A DNA stretch of 64,000 nucleotides, taken from positions 1,054,001-1,118,000 of the forward strand of contig NC_014375.1 in assembly GCF_000144605.1 (NCBI RefSeq), in the 5' to 3' direction. Below are positions 25,246 through 32,765 of this stretch, one piece after another. Numbering within the stretch: the first letter of the stretch is position 1; each line of letters starts with the position of its first letter. Both the position numbers and the translations under genes were made by a program. A model generated the notes under the pieces. It worked only from the letters and a program-made list of their open reading frames with translations, was not told the origin of the DNA and did not search any database. The DNA comes from Brevundimonas subvibrioides ATCC 15264 (lineage in GTDB: Bacteria > Pseudomonadota > Alphaproteobacteria > Caulobacterales > Caulobacteraceae).

Positions 25246-26067
25246 ATGTCCTCCACGGCCGCCGATCCTGCCAAGTCGTTCGAAACCCTGTCGGAAATCG
25301 ACCGCGTCCTGCTGCGCGGGGCGGCCGTCGGACTGAGTTCGAAGCAGATGGCGCCCATGGTCTCGCGGTCGCCGCACACCATCGACGATCGCCTCAAGGC
25401 CCTGAAAAACAAGCTCGGGGCCGTCGACCGGTTTCACGCCGGGCGCATGCTGGTGGCGCATGAGGCCGGGCGTGACCCCCTCAAGGATTGGGGGGCCCAA
25501 GCACTGGGCCTGTCCGCCTCGACCATCCCGTTGGATCGTGCCTCGAAACGAGGACCGACCGATGATCTCGCCGAAGACGAATTCCCCTTCGACCGATCCG
25601 GCGCTCCCGGAATTCTATCCCCGGCGATCGCGCCCGACGATCCGGCCCCTGGACGTGCCGCCTCTGCGGGCTCCGCAGGTCCGGCAGATCACGGAAGAGC
25701 AGAAGGTCTTCGAGGAGGCCTTCCCGCCGATCCGCTCGTCGACGAGCGATATCCTGGTGCTGAACTGGGACGAGATCGAACGGCAGTACCTGGACCTGGT
25801 CGCGCCCTGGGATCTGGACAACGCCGTGTTCCGGATCCGGGAAGCCCGTCGTATGGCCGCGCTGGAGTCGCCGGAGAAGACCTTCAGGTGGCTGCTGGTC
25901 CTGGCCCAGTCCTGCCCGGGTCTGGACGCCGAGGAGCCGTCCTCGGGAACCGGGAAATATCTCCCGATGCCATAGACGCCGCGCGGCTGGCACGAGAGGT
26001 GCTGCTGGCGGCCCTGGTCTGTGCGGCGATCATCGCGCTGATCTCATACGCCCTCGGACACGCCTGA
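25246..26067 (+). CDS. LuxR-type HTH protein with C-terminal membrane helix (frame uncertain)
   Basis: The frame is open for 273 codons. Residues 10-70 are a LuxR/GerE-type helix-turn-helix (FETLSEIDRVLLRGA, LSSKQMAPMVSRSPHTIDDR, LKNKLGAVDRFHAGRMLV), and the last 28 residues form one transmembrane helix (LLAALVCAAIIALISYAL). HTH domain, linker and tail anchor is a layout known for Caulobacterales regulators. However, from about 25600 to 25930 the codon third positions in this frame lose their GC bias, while the +1 frame (25562-25975) shows strong bias, so the middle of this product is probably not the real protein. Either two overlapping genes or compensating frameshifts are present. Confidence 0.55.
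   Translation: MSSTAADPAKSFETLSEIDRVLLRGAAVGLSSKQMAPMVSRSPHTIDDRLKALKNKLGAVDRFHAGRMLVAHEAGRDPLKDWGAQALGLSASTIPLDRASKRGPTDDLAEDEFPFDRSGAPGILSPAIAPDDPAPGRAASAGSAGPADHGRAEGLRGGLPADPLVDERYPGAELGRDRTAVPGPGRALGSGQRRVPDPGSPSYGRAGVAGEDLQVAAGPGPVLPGSGRRGAVLGNREISPDAIDAARLAREVLLAALVCAAIIALISYALGHA
25562..25975 (+). CDS. nested/overlapping hypothetical protein
   Basis: A 137-aa frame starting at ATG 25562 with a GAGG ribosome site about 10 bp upstream, read +1 relative to the HTH frame. Its codons have the GC-rich third positions typical of this genome, and its composition is protein-like (VRQITEEQKVFEEAF, LVLNWDEIERQYLDLV, NAVFRIREARRMAALE). I recognise no family. It may be a separate gene overlapping the end of the HTH gene, or the true middle part of a frameshifted HTH-linker-membrane protein. 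Confidence 0.55.
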   Translation: MISPKTNSPSTDPALPEFYPRRSRPTIRPLDVPPLRAPQVRQITEEQKVFEEAFPPIRSSTSDILVLNWDEIERQYLDLVAPWDLDNAVFRIREARRMAALESPEKTFRWLLVLAQSCPGLDAEEPSSGTGKYLPMP

Positions 26068-26100
26068 CGGGCCGTCCGACCGGGTCGATGGTCTGGACCC

Positions 26101-26676
26101 TCAGGGTCTCAGCGTGAGGCCCGTGGGGCGTGCCTCGAAGGCCGACAGGCGGCCCAGATAGCTCATGCCGAGCAGGGAGTGGGGCAGGCCCTTCTCGACG
26201 ACCAGCGCCTGGACCCGTTCGACCCGCGCGCCGGCCACCGCGACGTGGTCCAGCTGGATCGCAGCGGCCTTGGCAGGGCCCGACGCGGTCTCCACCGTCC
26301 GGTTGAAATCGGCGGGGGTCAGGCGCAGGCCCAGCCTGAGGGCGTCATCCCGGGTCAGGGCGACGACGCTGGCACCGGTATCGACCAGCACGCGGATGGC
26401 GCGGCCGTCGATGTCGGCCTCGGCCCAGAAATGGCCGTCGGCACTCTTGGCGATCTGGGCGGGCTGACCGGTCACGGGAACGATGACGGACTGCGCCATC
26501 GGCTGAACCGGAGTCGCGGCCTCGGCCGCGCGCGGGGACTGATGGCTCAGCACCCAGGCGACGGCGAGCGACGACACCGTCGCCATGCCCATGACGATCG
26601 CGGACTGCAGGTCGAAACGCACCAGAGGAATACCTACACGGACCCACCGCTTCTGCGGCCTGTCTCCATCCTGCAT
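26101..26676 (-). CDS. membrane-anchored retropepsin-like aspartic protease
   Basis: A 191-aa protein with an N-terminal membrane segment (AIVMGMATVSSLAVAWVL, residues about 25-42) and a periplasmic single-lobed aspartic protease domain. The active-site motif VLVDTGASVVAL and the flanking HFWAEADIDGRAIRV and LLGMSYLGRL are typical of the TIGR02281/clan AA family. Caulobacter PerP, which trims the polarity factor PodJ, belongs to this family, but the family has several members per genome and identity with PerP is not claimed. It is expected to work as a dimer. Confidence 0.85.
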   Translation of the reverse strand: MQDGDRPQKRWVRVGIPLVRFDLQSAIVMGMATVSSLAVAWVLSHQSPRAAEAATPVQPMAQSVIVPVTGQPAQIAKSADGHFWAEADIDGRAIRVLVDTGASVVALTRDDALRLGLRLTPADFNRTVETASGPAKAAAIQLDHVAVAGARVERVQALVVEKGLPHSLLGMSYLGRLSAFEARPTGLTLRP

Positions 26677-26727
26677 GGCCCGCGTTGGGATGCGGTGAAC
26701 CGAGATGGCTGACGGCGGGTTAACGCC

Positions 26728-26943
26728 TCAGGCTCCGCGCAGGGCCGGGTCGATCCGGTCGCGGCGAGCGGGCAGTTCTGCCATGATATCCGCGCGTTGC
26801 CCGTCGTCCAGCCGGCTCCATTCCGCGATTTCGGCCAGGGTCCGATAGCAGCCGAGACAGAGGCTGGTGGCTCCGTCGACCACGCACACCTTGATGCAGG
26901 GCGTCGCGATCGGGCGTGGCGGCTGTGCGACAGTGAGCGACAT
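26728..26943 (-). CDS. DUF1289 family protein
   Basis: A 71-aa protein with the DUF1289 cysteine pattern: CIKVC, then CLGCYRTLAEIAEWSRL, giving four Cys that may bind a metal ion. The length and the placement of the cysteines at the N-terminus are typical. No function is established for the family. It is separated from the retropepsin-like gene by about 50 bp on the same strand and is divergent from the 50-aa gene at 27095. Confidence 0.88.
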   Translation of the reverse strand: MSLTVAQPPRPIATPCIKVCVVDGATSLCLGCYRTLAEIAEWSRLDDGQRADIMAELPARRDRIDPALRGA

Positions 26944-27056
26944 CTTTACGAAATATACTCCGCAACCGGACTAAAAAACTTGCAATCCCCGCCGACTGTG
27001 CGAAGGTGTCATCGACGCGAAACGACTAAGAGGGTGCAATCCCCTGCAAGCACGAC

Positions 27057-27090
27057 GCGTCTCTTTTCATCGTTCAGCGAAAGGAGACGC
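27057..27090 (+). promoter_or_regulatory. hairpin sequestering a Shine-Dalgarno site (candidate RNA thermometer)
   Basis: GCGTCTCTTTTC (27057-27068) pairs along its whole length with GAAAGGAGACGC (27079-27090): 12 bp with one U-G wobble and a 10-nt loop. The paired strand contains the complete AAAGGAG ribosome binding site, 4 nt before the ATG at 27095. A run of four U pairs next to and within the site, as in fourU-type thermometers. Confidence 0.6.
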
Positions 27091-27094
27091 CACC

Positions 27095-27247
27095 ATGAAC
27101 GACCGAGACAAGAACCTGCAACACGCCATGATGTCCTTCGCCCTCTGGGGCGGGATGCTGGTGAACACCAAGAGCCCGCGCGCCAACGATCGCGTGGTCA
27201 GCCATCCGTCGAACTTCGTGCCCTTCCGGTTCGGCCAGAAGGACTGA
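27095..27247 (+). CDS. 50-aa protein of unknown function
   Basis: A 50-codon gene with a very strong ribosome site (AAAGGAG) embedded in a hairpin, followed 17 bp later by a strong intrinsic terminator, so it looks like a complete small transcription unit. The product has a polar start, a central hydrophobic stretch MMSFALWGGMLVNT that may be a short amphipathic or membrane-associated helix, and a C-terminal HPSNFVPFRFGQKD. I recognise no family. The repeated TGCAATCCCC (26981 and 27035) upstream may belong to its promoter or leader. Confidence 0.7.
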   Translation: MNDRDKNLQHAMMSFALWGGMLVNTKSPRANDRVVSHPSNFVPFRFGQKD

Positions 27248-27264
27248 CGTTCGGCTCCGAATGC

Positions 27265-27296
27265 AAAAAGCCCCGGCCGTCGGCCGGGGCTTTCGC
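27265..27296 (+). terminator. intrinsic terminator after the 50-aa gene
   Basis: AGCCCCGGCCG and CGGCCGGGGCT form an 11-bp stem, preceded by AAAA and followed by TTTCGCTT. The stem works on both strands, so it may also end transcription coming from the minus-strand exporter genes. Confidence 0.88.
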
Positions 27297-27312
27297 TTGT
27301 CAGAGGTCCGGA

Positions 27313-28329
27313 TCAGGCCCGGGGCGACGGCGTCTGCATGGACCGCGTGGCCGGGACGCCGGTGGTCGCGGTCCGCGGCGCGCCGGCGGTCTCGCCCGGC
27401 TTCATGAACTTCACCAGGACGCGCTGGCCAATCAGCATGGGCGCGTCGCCGGCGGCGACCACGACCTCGACGACCCGCTCGTCCGAGCGTTGCGACGGAT
27501 CGTCGGAGGCCAGCTTGCGGGCCCCGAACACGGCCGCGCGGCGCAGGACCGACCCGACGTAGACCTTGCTGGGATCGCCTTCCGGCGTGATCTCGACGGC
27601 CTGACCCACCGAGACGTTGGGCAGGTCGCTTTCGACGATCTCGGCCCGCGCGATGCGGGGCGCATCCGGCTCCAGGTCGAACATGGCCGACACGTTCAGG
27701 GTCGAGGCCCCGGCACCGGGGTTGGCATAGCGGCGCGCGATCCGGCCAGCCGTGGGCGCGCGGATGACGGTCAGTTCCTGGTTGTACTCGGCCTGGGCCA
27801 GCTGGGCGCGGGCGGTCTGGACGGCGGCCGAAGCCGAACTCATGCGGGCCTGGGCGGTCGCGATCGAGTCGCGGGCCTGATCCAGACGCTGGGCGGCGAC
27901 GAAGTTGGTGTCGACCAGGCGTTCCAGACGGTTGTACTCGCGCTGGGCGGTGTTGATGTCGACCCGGATCGCGGCCAGCTGGCTTTCGGCCTGGTTGACG
28001 GCGGCGCGGCTGGACTGGACGGCCAGACGGGCTTCGTCGTCTTCCTGACGGGCCAGGATCTGGCCGGCGGTGACGCGGTCGCCTTCCTGGACCAGGACTT
28101 CCCGGATGATCCCGCCCCGGCGCGCGGCCACGGAGATGATGCCGCCCTCGACGTCCACCTTGCCGTTGGCGATGGCGGCGTAGGGGCTCTCGACCTTGGT
28201 TGCTTCGGCCTTCTCCTCTTCGGCCTTCTTGGCGGCTCCGGCCTTGCTGAACATCAGGAAGCCGACGACGAGGACGATGATCAGCAGGACGCCGATCCAG
28301 GTCCATTTGTTCTTGAGAAAGGCGGGCAT
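27313..28329 (-). CDS. efflux periplasmic adaptor (HlyD/MFP family)
   Basis: A 338-aa membrane-fusion protein: one N-terminal helix (WTWIGVLLIIVLVVGFLMF), then a lipoyl-like half (GIISVAARRGGIIREVLVQEGDRVTAGQ), a long alpha-hairpin coiled coil (about residues 95-190, Ala/Gln-rich), the second lipoyl half (ELTVIRAPTAGRIARRY), and a beta-barrel. It starts 22 bp after the ATPase gene and completes an exporter of permease, ATPase and adaptor, as in MacAB or DevBCA systems. The cargo is unknown; no outer-membrane channel gene lies nearby. Confidence 0.87.
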   Translation of the reverse strand: MPAFLKNKWTWIGVLLIIVLVVGFLMFSKAGAAKKAEEEKAEATKVESPYAAIANGKVDVEGGIISVAARRGGIIREVLVQEGDRVTAGQILARQEDDEARLAVQSSRAAVNQAESQLAAIRVDINTAQREYNRLERLVDTNFVAAQRLDQARDSIATAQARMSSASAAVQTARAQLAQAEYNQELTVIRAPTAGRIARRYANPGAGASTLNVSAMFDLEPDAPRIARAEIVESDLPNVSVGQAVEITPEGDPSKVYVGSVLRRAAVFGARKLASDDPSQRSDERVVEVVVAAGDAPMLIGQRVLVKFMKPGETAGAPRTATTGVPATRSMQTPSPRA

Positions 28330-28351
28330 GAGGGTGCGGTCCTGAGCGGTC

Positions 28352-29146
28352 TTAGTGCGAGGCGAGAGTGGCGGTGGGGTCGGGAATGCGGCGTTCGTCG
28401 GAGGCGATGATGCCGTCCTCGATCTTGATGACCCGGTCCGCCCAGGCTTCCAGACGGGGGTCGTGGGTCACGCAGATCACGGCGGCCCCGTGTTCGGTGG
28501 CGGCGCGGCGCAGCAGGCGGATGACGACCTGCCCGTTCTCGCCGTCCAGCGCCGATGTGGGCTCGTCGGCGAACAGGATCTTGGGATCCTTGGCCAGGGC
28601 ACGGGCGATGGCGACGCGCTGCTTCTCGCCGCCCGACAGGGCCGACGGCCGCTGGTTCAGGCGATGACCCAGGCCGACCTCGGCCAAGGCTTCGGTGGCG
28701 CGCTTCTTCGCGGCCCCGGGGGACAGGCCCTGGAACTTCAGGACCGTGGTCACCTGCTGCAGGGCGGTCAGGGCGGGGAACAGGTTGAAACCCTGGAAGA
28801 TGAAGCCGCAGTGGTCCAGCCGGAACTTGTCGATCTTGCCGTTCGACAGCTTCCAGAGATCGTCGACGTCCAGGCAGTCGACCCGGCCCTCTTCGGGCTT
28901 CAGCAGGCCGGACAGGGCGGCGATCAGCGTCGACTTGCCCGAACCGGACGGGCCCATGACCATGGTCAGGTCGCCGTGGCGGGCATCGAAATCGACGCCT
29001 TTCAGCACCTCGACATAGCCCTTGCCGGACTTGAACCGCTTGACCAGGCCTTTGGCCTCGATGGCGAAATCGCCGTGCTTGCCGTGGACCTTGGTGTGGA
29101 CGGTCGCCGACTTTGCGACCGGCGCGTCGGGGGTGAAATCCATCAT
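28352..29146 (-). CDS. ABC transporter ATP-binding protein (MacB/LolD/DevA type)
   Basis: A 264-aa nucleotide-binding subunit. Walker A is GPSGSGKST, the signature is ALSGGEKQRVAIARAL, Walker B is ILFADEPTSALDGENG, and the H-loop His is in VTHDPR. The ATG at 29146 overlaps the permease stop (ATGATGA); the longer upstream frame is not coding. About 30 residues precede the usual domain start. It powers the FtsX-like permease encoded upstream. Confidence 0.92.
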   Translation of the reverse strand: MMDFTPDAPVAKSATVHTKVHGKHGDFAIEAKGLVKRFKSGKGYVEVLKGVDFDARHGDLTMVMGPSGSGKSTLIAALSGLLKPEEGRVDCLDVDDLWKLSNGKIDKFRLDHCGFIFQGFNLFPALTALQQVTTVLKFQGLSPGAAKKRATEALAEVGLGHRLNQRPSALSGGEKQRVAIARALAKDPKILFADEPTSALDGENGQVVIRLLRRAATEHGAAVICVTHDPRLEAWADRVIKIEDGIIASDERRIPDPTATLASH

Positions 29147-30315
29147 CGCAGCAGGTCCGCAGGCTGGCTGTTCTTGAGAACGCCCATCGACAGAAGCCCC
29201 GATGCCATGGCGATCAGCACGAGGCCGCCGCCGACCACCAGCAGCAGGATGGGCGGCAGGGAGATGATGACCGCATTGGCCATGGCGAAGATCGAGACCA
29301 GCCAAGTCAGCCCGATCGCGGCGGCGACGCCCACCAGCCCGACCCAGAAGCTGAGCTCGATCACGATCCGGTTCAACGATCCCATGCCGACGCCCAGGGC
29401 GCGCAGCGAGGCGAACTCCTTGATGTTGGCCATGATCGCGCCCTGCAGGGTCTGCCAGGTGATGGCGATGCCGATGATGGTGCCCAGGACGACGCAGCCG
29501 CCGATGATGATGATCAGGATGCCTTCCTCGAACATGGCACCGGCGTTGGCATCGGCCAGTTCCTGACGGGTCCAGGCCTTCCACTGGCCGTTGCCCAAGG
29601 TGTTCAGCTGACCGGCCACGATCTGGGCGCGTGCCGGATCGCGCAGCTTGACCATCAGGGGGCCGACCCGCGGACCCGTGTCGGCCTGACCCAGCATCCG
29701 CAGGGTGTCGCGCGACATGACGATCGAGGGCTGCATCATGTTGGGATAGCCGCGCGTGACGGCCGCGACCGTGACCGTCTGGCCGTTGTACAGGGCCTTG
29801 TCGCCGAGCTTGACCGACAGGGTCGTCAGCGCGGTTTCGTCCACCGCGACGGCGAAGGGCTGGCGCAGGGCGTCGACCAGTTCGGGGGAATAGTCGGTCG
29901 GGATGGTCACGGCACCGGGCGTGGTGTCGACGATGCTGACCTGGACGAATTTCTGGCGGGCGGCACCCTGTTTGGCCTTGTCGGCCTGGGACATGGTGGG
30001 GTCCACGTCCTTGATGTTCTGGAAGGTGCCTTGCGAGCCGTCCAGCGGCTTCACCTCGACCACCTCGGGGTGGTTGTAGGCCAGGGGAATGAAGCGACGC
30101 GGCACGCCCGACGGCCCGCCGATCAGCGACTTGGCCCCCGGCTGCATGATGATGATGTCGGCGCTGGACCGCTCGATCGTGGCGGTGAACCCCTTGCCGA
30201 TACCGATGAAGACGCCGGTCATGGCCAGCACCAGCAGGCCGGACAGCGCCAGCGCCATCACGGCGGCCATGTAGCGGCGCCACTCGAAAAGCAGCGTTGA
30301 AAGCGCGAGCGACAT
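29143..30315 (-). CDS. ABC transporter permease (FtsX/DevC type)
   Basis: A 390-aa permease of the MacB/FtsX fold: one N-terminal helix (MALALSGLLVLAMTGVFIGIG, residues about 20-40, written here only in part as ALALSGLLVLAMTGV), a periplasmic domain of about 210 residues, then three helices in the C-terminal third (LIIIIGGCVVLGTIIGIAI, FWVGLVGVAAAIGLTWLV, ILLLVVGGGLVLIAM). The ATG at 30315 is chosen over an upstream start that would add no conserved sequence. First gene of permease-ATPase-adaptor; the three genes probably move a lipid, peptide or small molecule rather than import. Confidence 0.87.
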   Translation of the reverse strand: MSLALSTLLFEWRRYMAAVMALALSGLLVLAMTGVFIGIGKGFTATIERSSADIIIMQPGAKSLIGGPSGVPRRFIPLAYNHPEVVEVKPLDGSQGTFQNIKDVDPTMSQADKAKQGAARQKFVQVSIVDTTPGAVTIPTDYSPELVDALRQPFAVAVDETALTTLSVKLGDKALYNGQTVTVAAVTRGYPNMMQPSIVMSRDTLRMLGQADTGPRVGPLMVKLRDPARAQIVAGQLNTLGNGQWKAWTRQELADANAGAMFEEGILIIIIGGCVVLGTIIGIAITWQTLQGAIMANIKEFASLRALGVGMGSLNRIVIELSFWVGLVGVAAAIGLTWLVSIFAMANAVIISLPPILLLVVGGGLVLIAMASGLLSMGVLKNSQPADLLR

Positions 30316-30495
30316 TGTGTCTCGAAGGTCCCCTGACTTGTGACCCTGTGTGAGGCCGAGCGCTGTTCGCTCCAAGTTAAATCGGGGTAAGACAATGGCC
30401 TCGATACGGTCACGCTTGCGAGCGGCCCGTGCCGGGGCCTAGCTACCGCAAAGCAACGACAGCCGCCGGTCCGGACGGCGAACGGGAGACGATCC

Positions 30496-32580
30496 ATGAG
30501 CCTGCGTACCCTCAGCGCCGCCACCTCGGTGCTCGCCCTCGCCATCGCCGGCATCGGCATCCAGCCAACGCCCGCGCGCGCCGACGAAGGCATGTGGACG
30601 TTCAACAATTTCCCGATCGCGGCGGTGAACGCGCGTTACGGCACCAGCATCGACCAGGCCTGGCTGGACCGGATCCAGAATGCCGCCGTGCGGATCAGCG
30701 GCTGCTCCGCCTCGCTGGTATCGGGGGAAGGCCTGATCCTGACCAACCATCACTGCGTGGTGGGCTGCGTCCAGGACCTGTCGGACGCGCAGAACGACTA
30801 CGTCAAGAACGGCTGGATGCCCGCCACCCGCGAGGAAGAGAAACAGTGCCCCGGCCAGACGGCCGAAATCCTGACCCAGATCACCGATGTCACGGACCGC
30901 GTTCTGGCGGCCGGCGCGGGTCTCGAAGGCGCGGCCTTCGTCCAGGCGCGCGGTGCCGAGACCCAGGCGATCCAGCAGGAGGTCTGCGGCGACGACGTCA
31001 AGCTGACGTGCCAGGTGATCAGCTTCTACCGCGGCGGCCAGTACGCCCTGTACAAGTTCCGCAAATACGAGGACGTGCGGCTGGCCTTCGCGCCCGAGTT
31101 CCAGGCGGCCTTCTTCGGCGGCGACCCCGACAACTTCAACTTCCCCCGCTATGCGCTCGATTTCGGCATGCTGCGCATCTACGAGGACGGCAAGCCGGTC
31201 GAGACGCCCAATCACCTGACCTGGAACCCGAATGCGCCCAAGGAAGGCGATCCGGTCTTCGTGGCGGGCAATCCGGGGTCGACCTCGCGGCTGCTGACCA
31301 TCAGCCAGCTGGAGCGTCTGCGCGATCAGGTCCAGCCCCTGACCCTGATCCAGCAGTCGGAACTGCGCGGGCGGATGACCCAGTATTCCTTCACCGACGA
31401 GGAAGCCGCGCGGGTCGCGGTCGATCCGATCTTCGGTCTGGAGAACAGCTTCAAGGCCACCTACGGCCAGCAGCAGGCGCTTCTGGATCCCGACTTCATG
31501 CAGGTGAAGCGCGACGAGGAAGCCCGTATCCGTGGCGCTGTCGAAGCCGACCCGGACCTGACGGCGCGCATCGGCGATCCCTGGGCCGACCTCGAGGCGA
31601 TCCAGGCGCGCGCGACCGAACTGTATCTGCCCTATCGCCAGCTGGAAGCCTCGGCCGGCGGCGGCTCGACCCTCTACAGCATGGCCAAGCAGATCGTGCG
31701 GGCGTCGAAGGAACGGGCCAAGCCGGCGAACGAGCGGCGGGCCGGCTACTCCGACGGCGACCTCGCCAATCTGGCGCGACGGGCGACGCAGGCGTTTCCC
31801 ATCGCGACCGATCTGGACCAGATCCAGCTGACCTTCTGGCTGTCCAAGACCCGCGAATACCTGACCGTCGACAATGCCGACGTCCAGCGGCTGCTGGGTC
31901 GCGAAAGCCCGGAAGCCTTGGCCGCCCGACTGGTGTCGGGAACGGGGCTGGCGGATCCGGCCCGGCGGGGCGAGCTTCTGGCCATGACGCCCGAACAGCT
32001 GGCCGCATCGGGCGACCCGATGATCGAGCTGGTCCTGAGAAACGACGATGCCGCCCAGGCCCTGCGGGCGGGCTGGGAAGCCGGTGTCTCCGGCCCGACC
32101 GCGCGCGCTGCCGAAAAGGTGGCCCAGGCCCGGTTCGCGGTCCTCGGCTCGAACCAGTATCCCGACGCGACCTTCTCCCTGCGCCTGTCCTACGGCCAGG
32201 TTCAGGGCTGGACCTATCGCGGAACGCAGGTCCCGGCCTTCACCTACATGGGCGGGCTGTACGACCGGGCGACCGGATCGCAGCCGTTCGTGCTGGCGCA
32301 GGCGTTCGCGGACAACGAGGCGAAGGTGAACAAGGAGACGGTCTATGACTTCTCCTCGACCAACGACATCATCGGCGGCAACTCGGGTTCGCCCGTGATC
32401 AATGCCGCCGGCGAGGTGATCGGGGCGGCCTTCGACGGCAACATCCACTCGCTGGGCGGCGCGTTTGGCTACGACGCCGAGCTGAACCGGACGGTCAGCG
32501 TGTCCACTGCGGCGATCACCGAAGCGCTGCGCAACGTCTACGATCAGCCGCGCCTGCTGGCAGAGCTGGGCGTCGAGTAG
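30496..32580 (+). CDS. S46 dipeptidyl peptidase, DPP7-like
   Basis: A 694-aa exported serine peptidase. A signal peptide ends near PARA|DEGMW, and DEGMWTFNNFP is the family hallmark of the mature N-terminus. The catalytic His is in ILTNHHCVVGC (residues 85-86), the Asp probably in the DPDNFNFPRY region, and the Ser in GGNSGSPV. The residue equivalent to P. gingivalis position 673 is Gly (AAFDGN), which in this family marks DPP7-type preference for hydrophobic P1 residues. It releases dipeptides from oligopeptides in the periplasm. A second S46 gene follows after an inverted repeat. It is divergent from the exporter operon. Confidence 0.9.
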   Translation: MSLRTLSAATSVLALAIAGIGIQPTPARADEGMWTFNNFPIAAVNARYGTSIDQAWLDRIQNAAVRISGCSASLVSGEGLILTNHHCVVGCVQDLSDAQNDYVKNGWMPATREEEKQCPGQTAEILTQITDVTDRVLAAGAGLEGAAFVQARGAETQAIQQEVCGDDVKLTCQVISFYRGGQYALYKFRKYEDVRLAFAPEFQAAFFGGDPDNFNFPRYALDFGMLRIYEDGKPVETPNHLTWNPNAPKEGDPVFVAGNPGSTSRLLTISQLERLRDQVQPLTLIQQSELRGRMTQYSFTDEEAARVAVDPIFGLENSFKATYGQQQALLDPDFMQVKRDEEARIRGAVEADPDLTARIGDPWADLEAIQARATELYLPYRQLEASAGGGSTLYSMAKQIVRASKERAKPANERRAGYSDGDLANLARRATQAFPIATDLDQIQLTFWLSKTREYLTVDNADVQRLLGRESPEALAARLVSGTGLADPARRGELLAMTPEQLAASGDPMIELVLRNDDAAQALRAGWEAGVSGPTARAAEKVAQARFAVLGSNQYPDATFSLRLSYGQVQGWTYRGTQVPAFTYMGGLYDRATGSQPFVLAQAFADNEAKVNKETVYDFSSTNDIIGGNSGSPVINAAGEVIGAAFDGNIHSLGGAFGYDAELNRTVSVSTAAITEALRNVYDQPRLLAELGVE

Positions 32581-32588
32581 GCGACAAA

Positions 32589-32748
32589 GTCTCCTCCCCG
32601 TCGCGCCTTGGCGACGGGGAGGGGGCCGCGAAGCGGTGGAGGGGTTCTTGACGCCCCACCGCTGAGTCCGGTTGAAGAACCCCTCCGTCTCGACGGCAAG
32701 CGCCGTCGATCCACCTCCCCATCGCCAAAGCGGCGACAGGGAGGAGAC
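32589..32748. repeat. paired inverted intergenic repeat, locus E
   Basis: Copy E1 (32589-32649) begins GTCTCCTCCCCGTCGCG and ends GGTGGAGGGGTTCTT; copy E2 (32674-32748) is its inverted relative, starting GAAGAACCCCTCC and ending GGGAGGAGAC. A spacer of about 24 bp separates them. Together they form a long interrupted palindrome between the two S46 genes, which may decouple their transcription. Confidence 0.78.
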
Positions 32749-32765
32749 GCAATGTAGGAGCCCCC

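Noticed and set aside
28352..30283. 643-codon frame reading the ABC ATPase as a fusion with an upstream protein
   Set aside because: The N-terminal 380 residues are an out-of-frame reading of the permease gene; the ATPase starts at 29146.
30378..30392. Possible CtrA site TTAAATCGGGGTAAG between exporter and S46 genes
   Set aside because: The second half-site TAAG is a poor match and no other CtrA feature is present.
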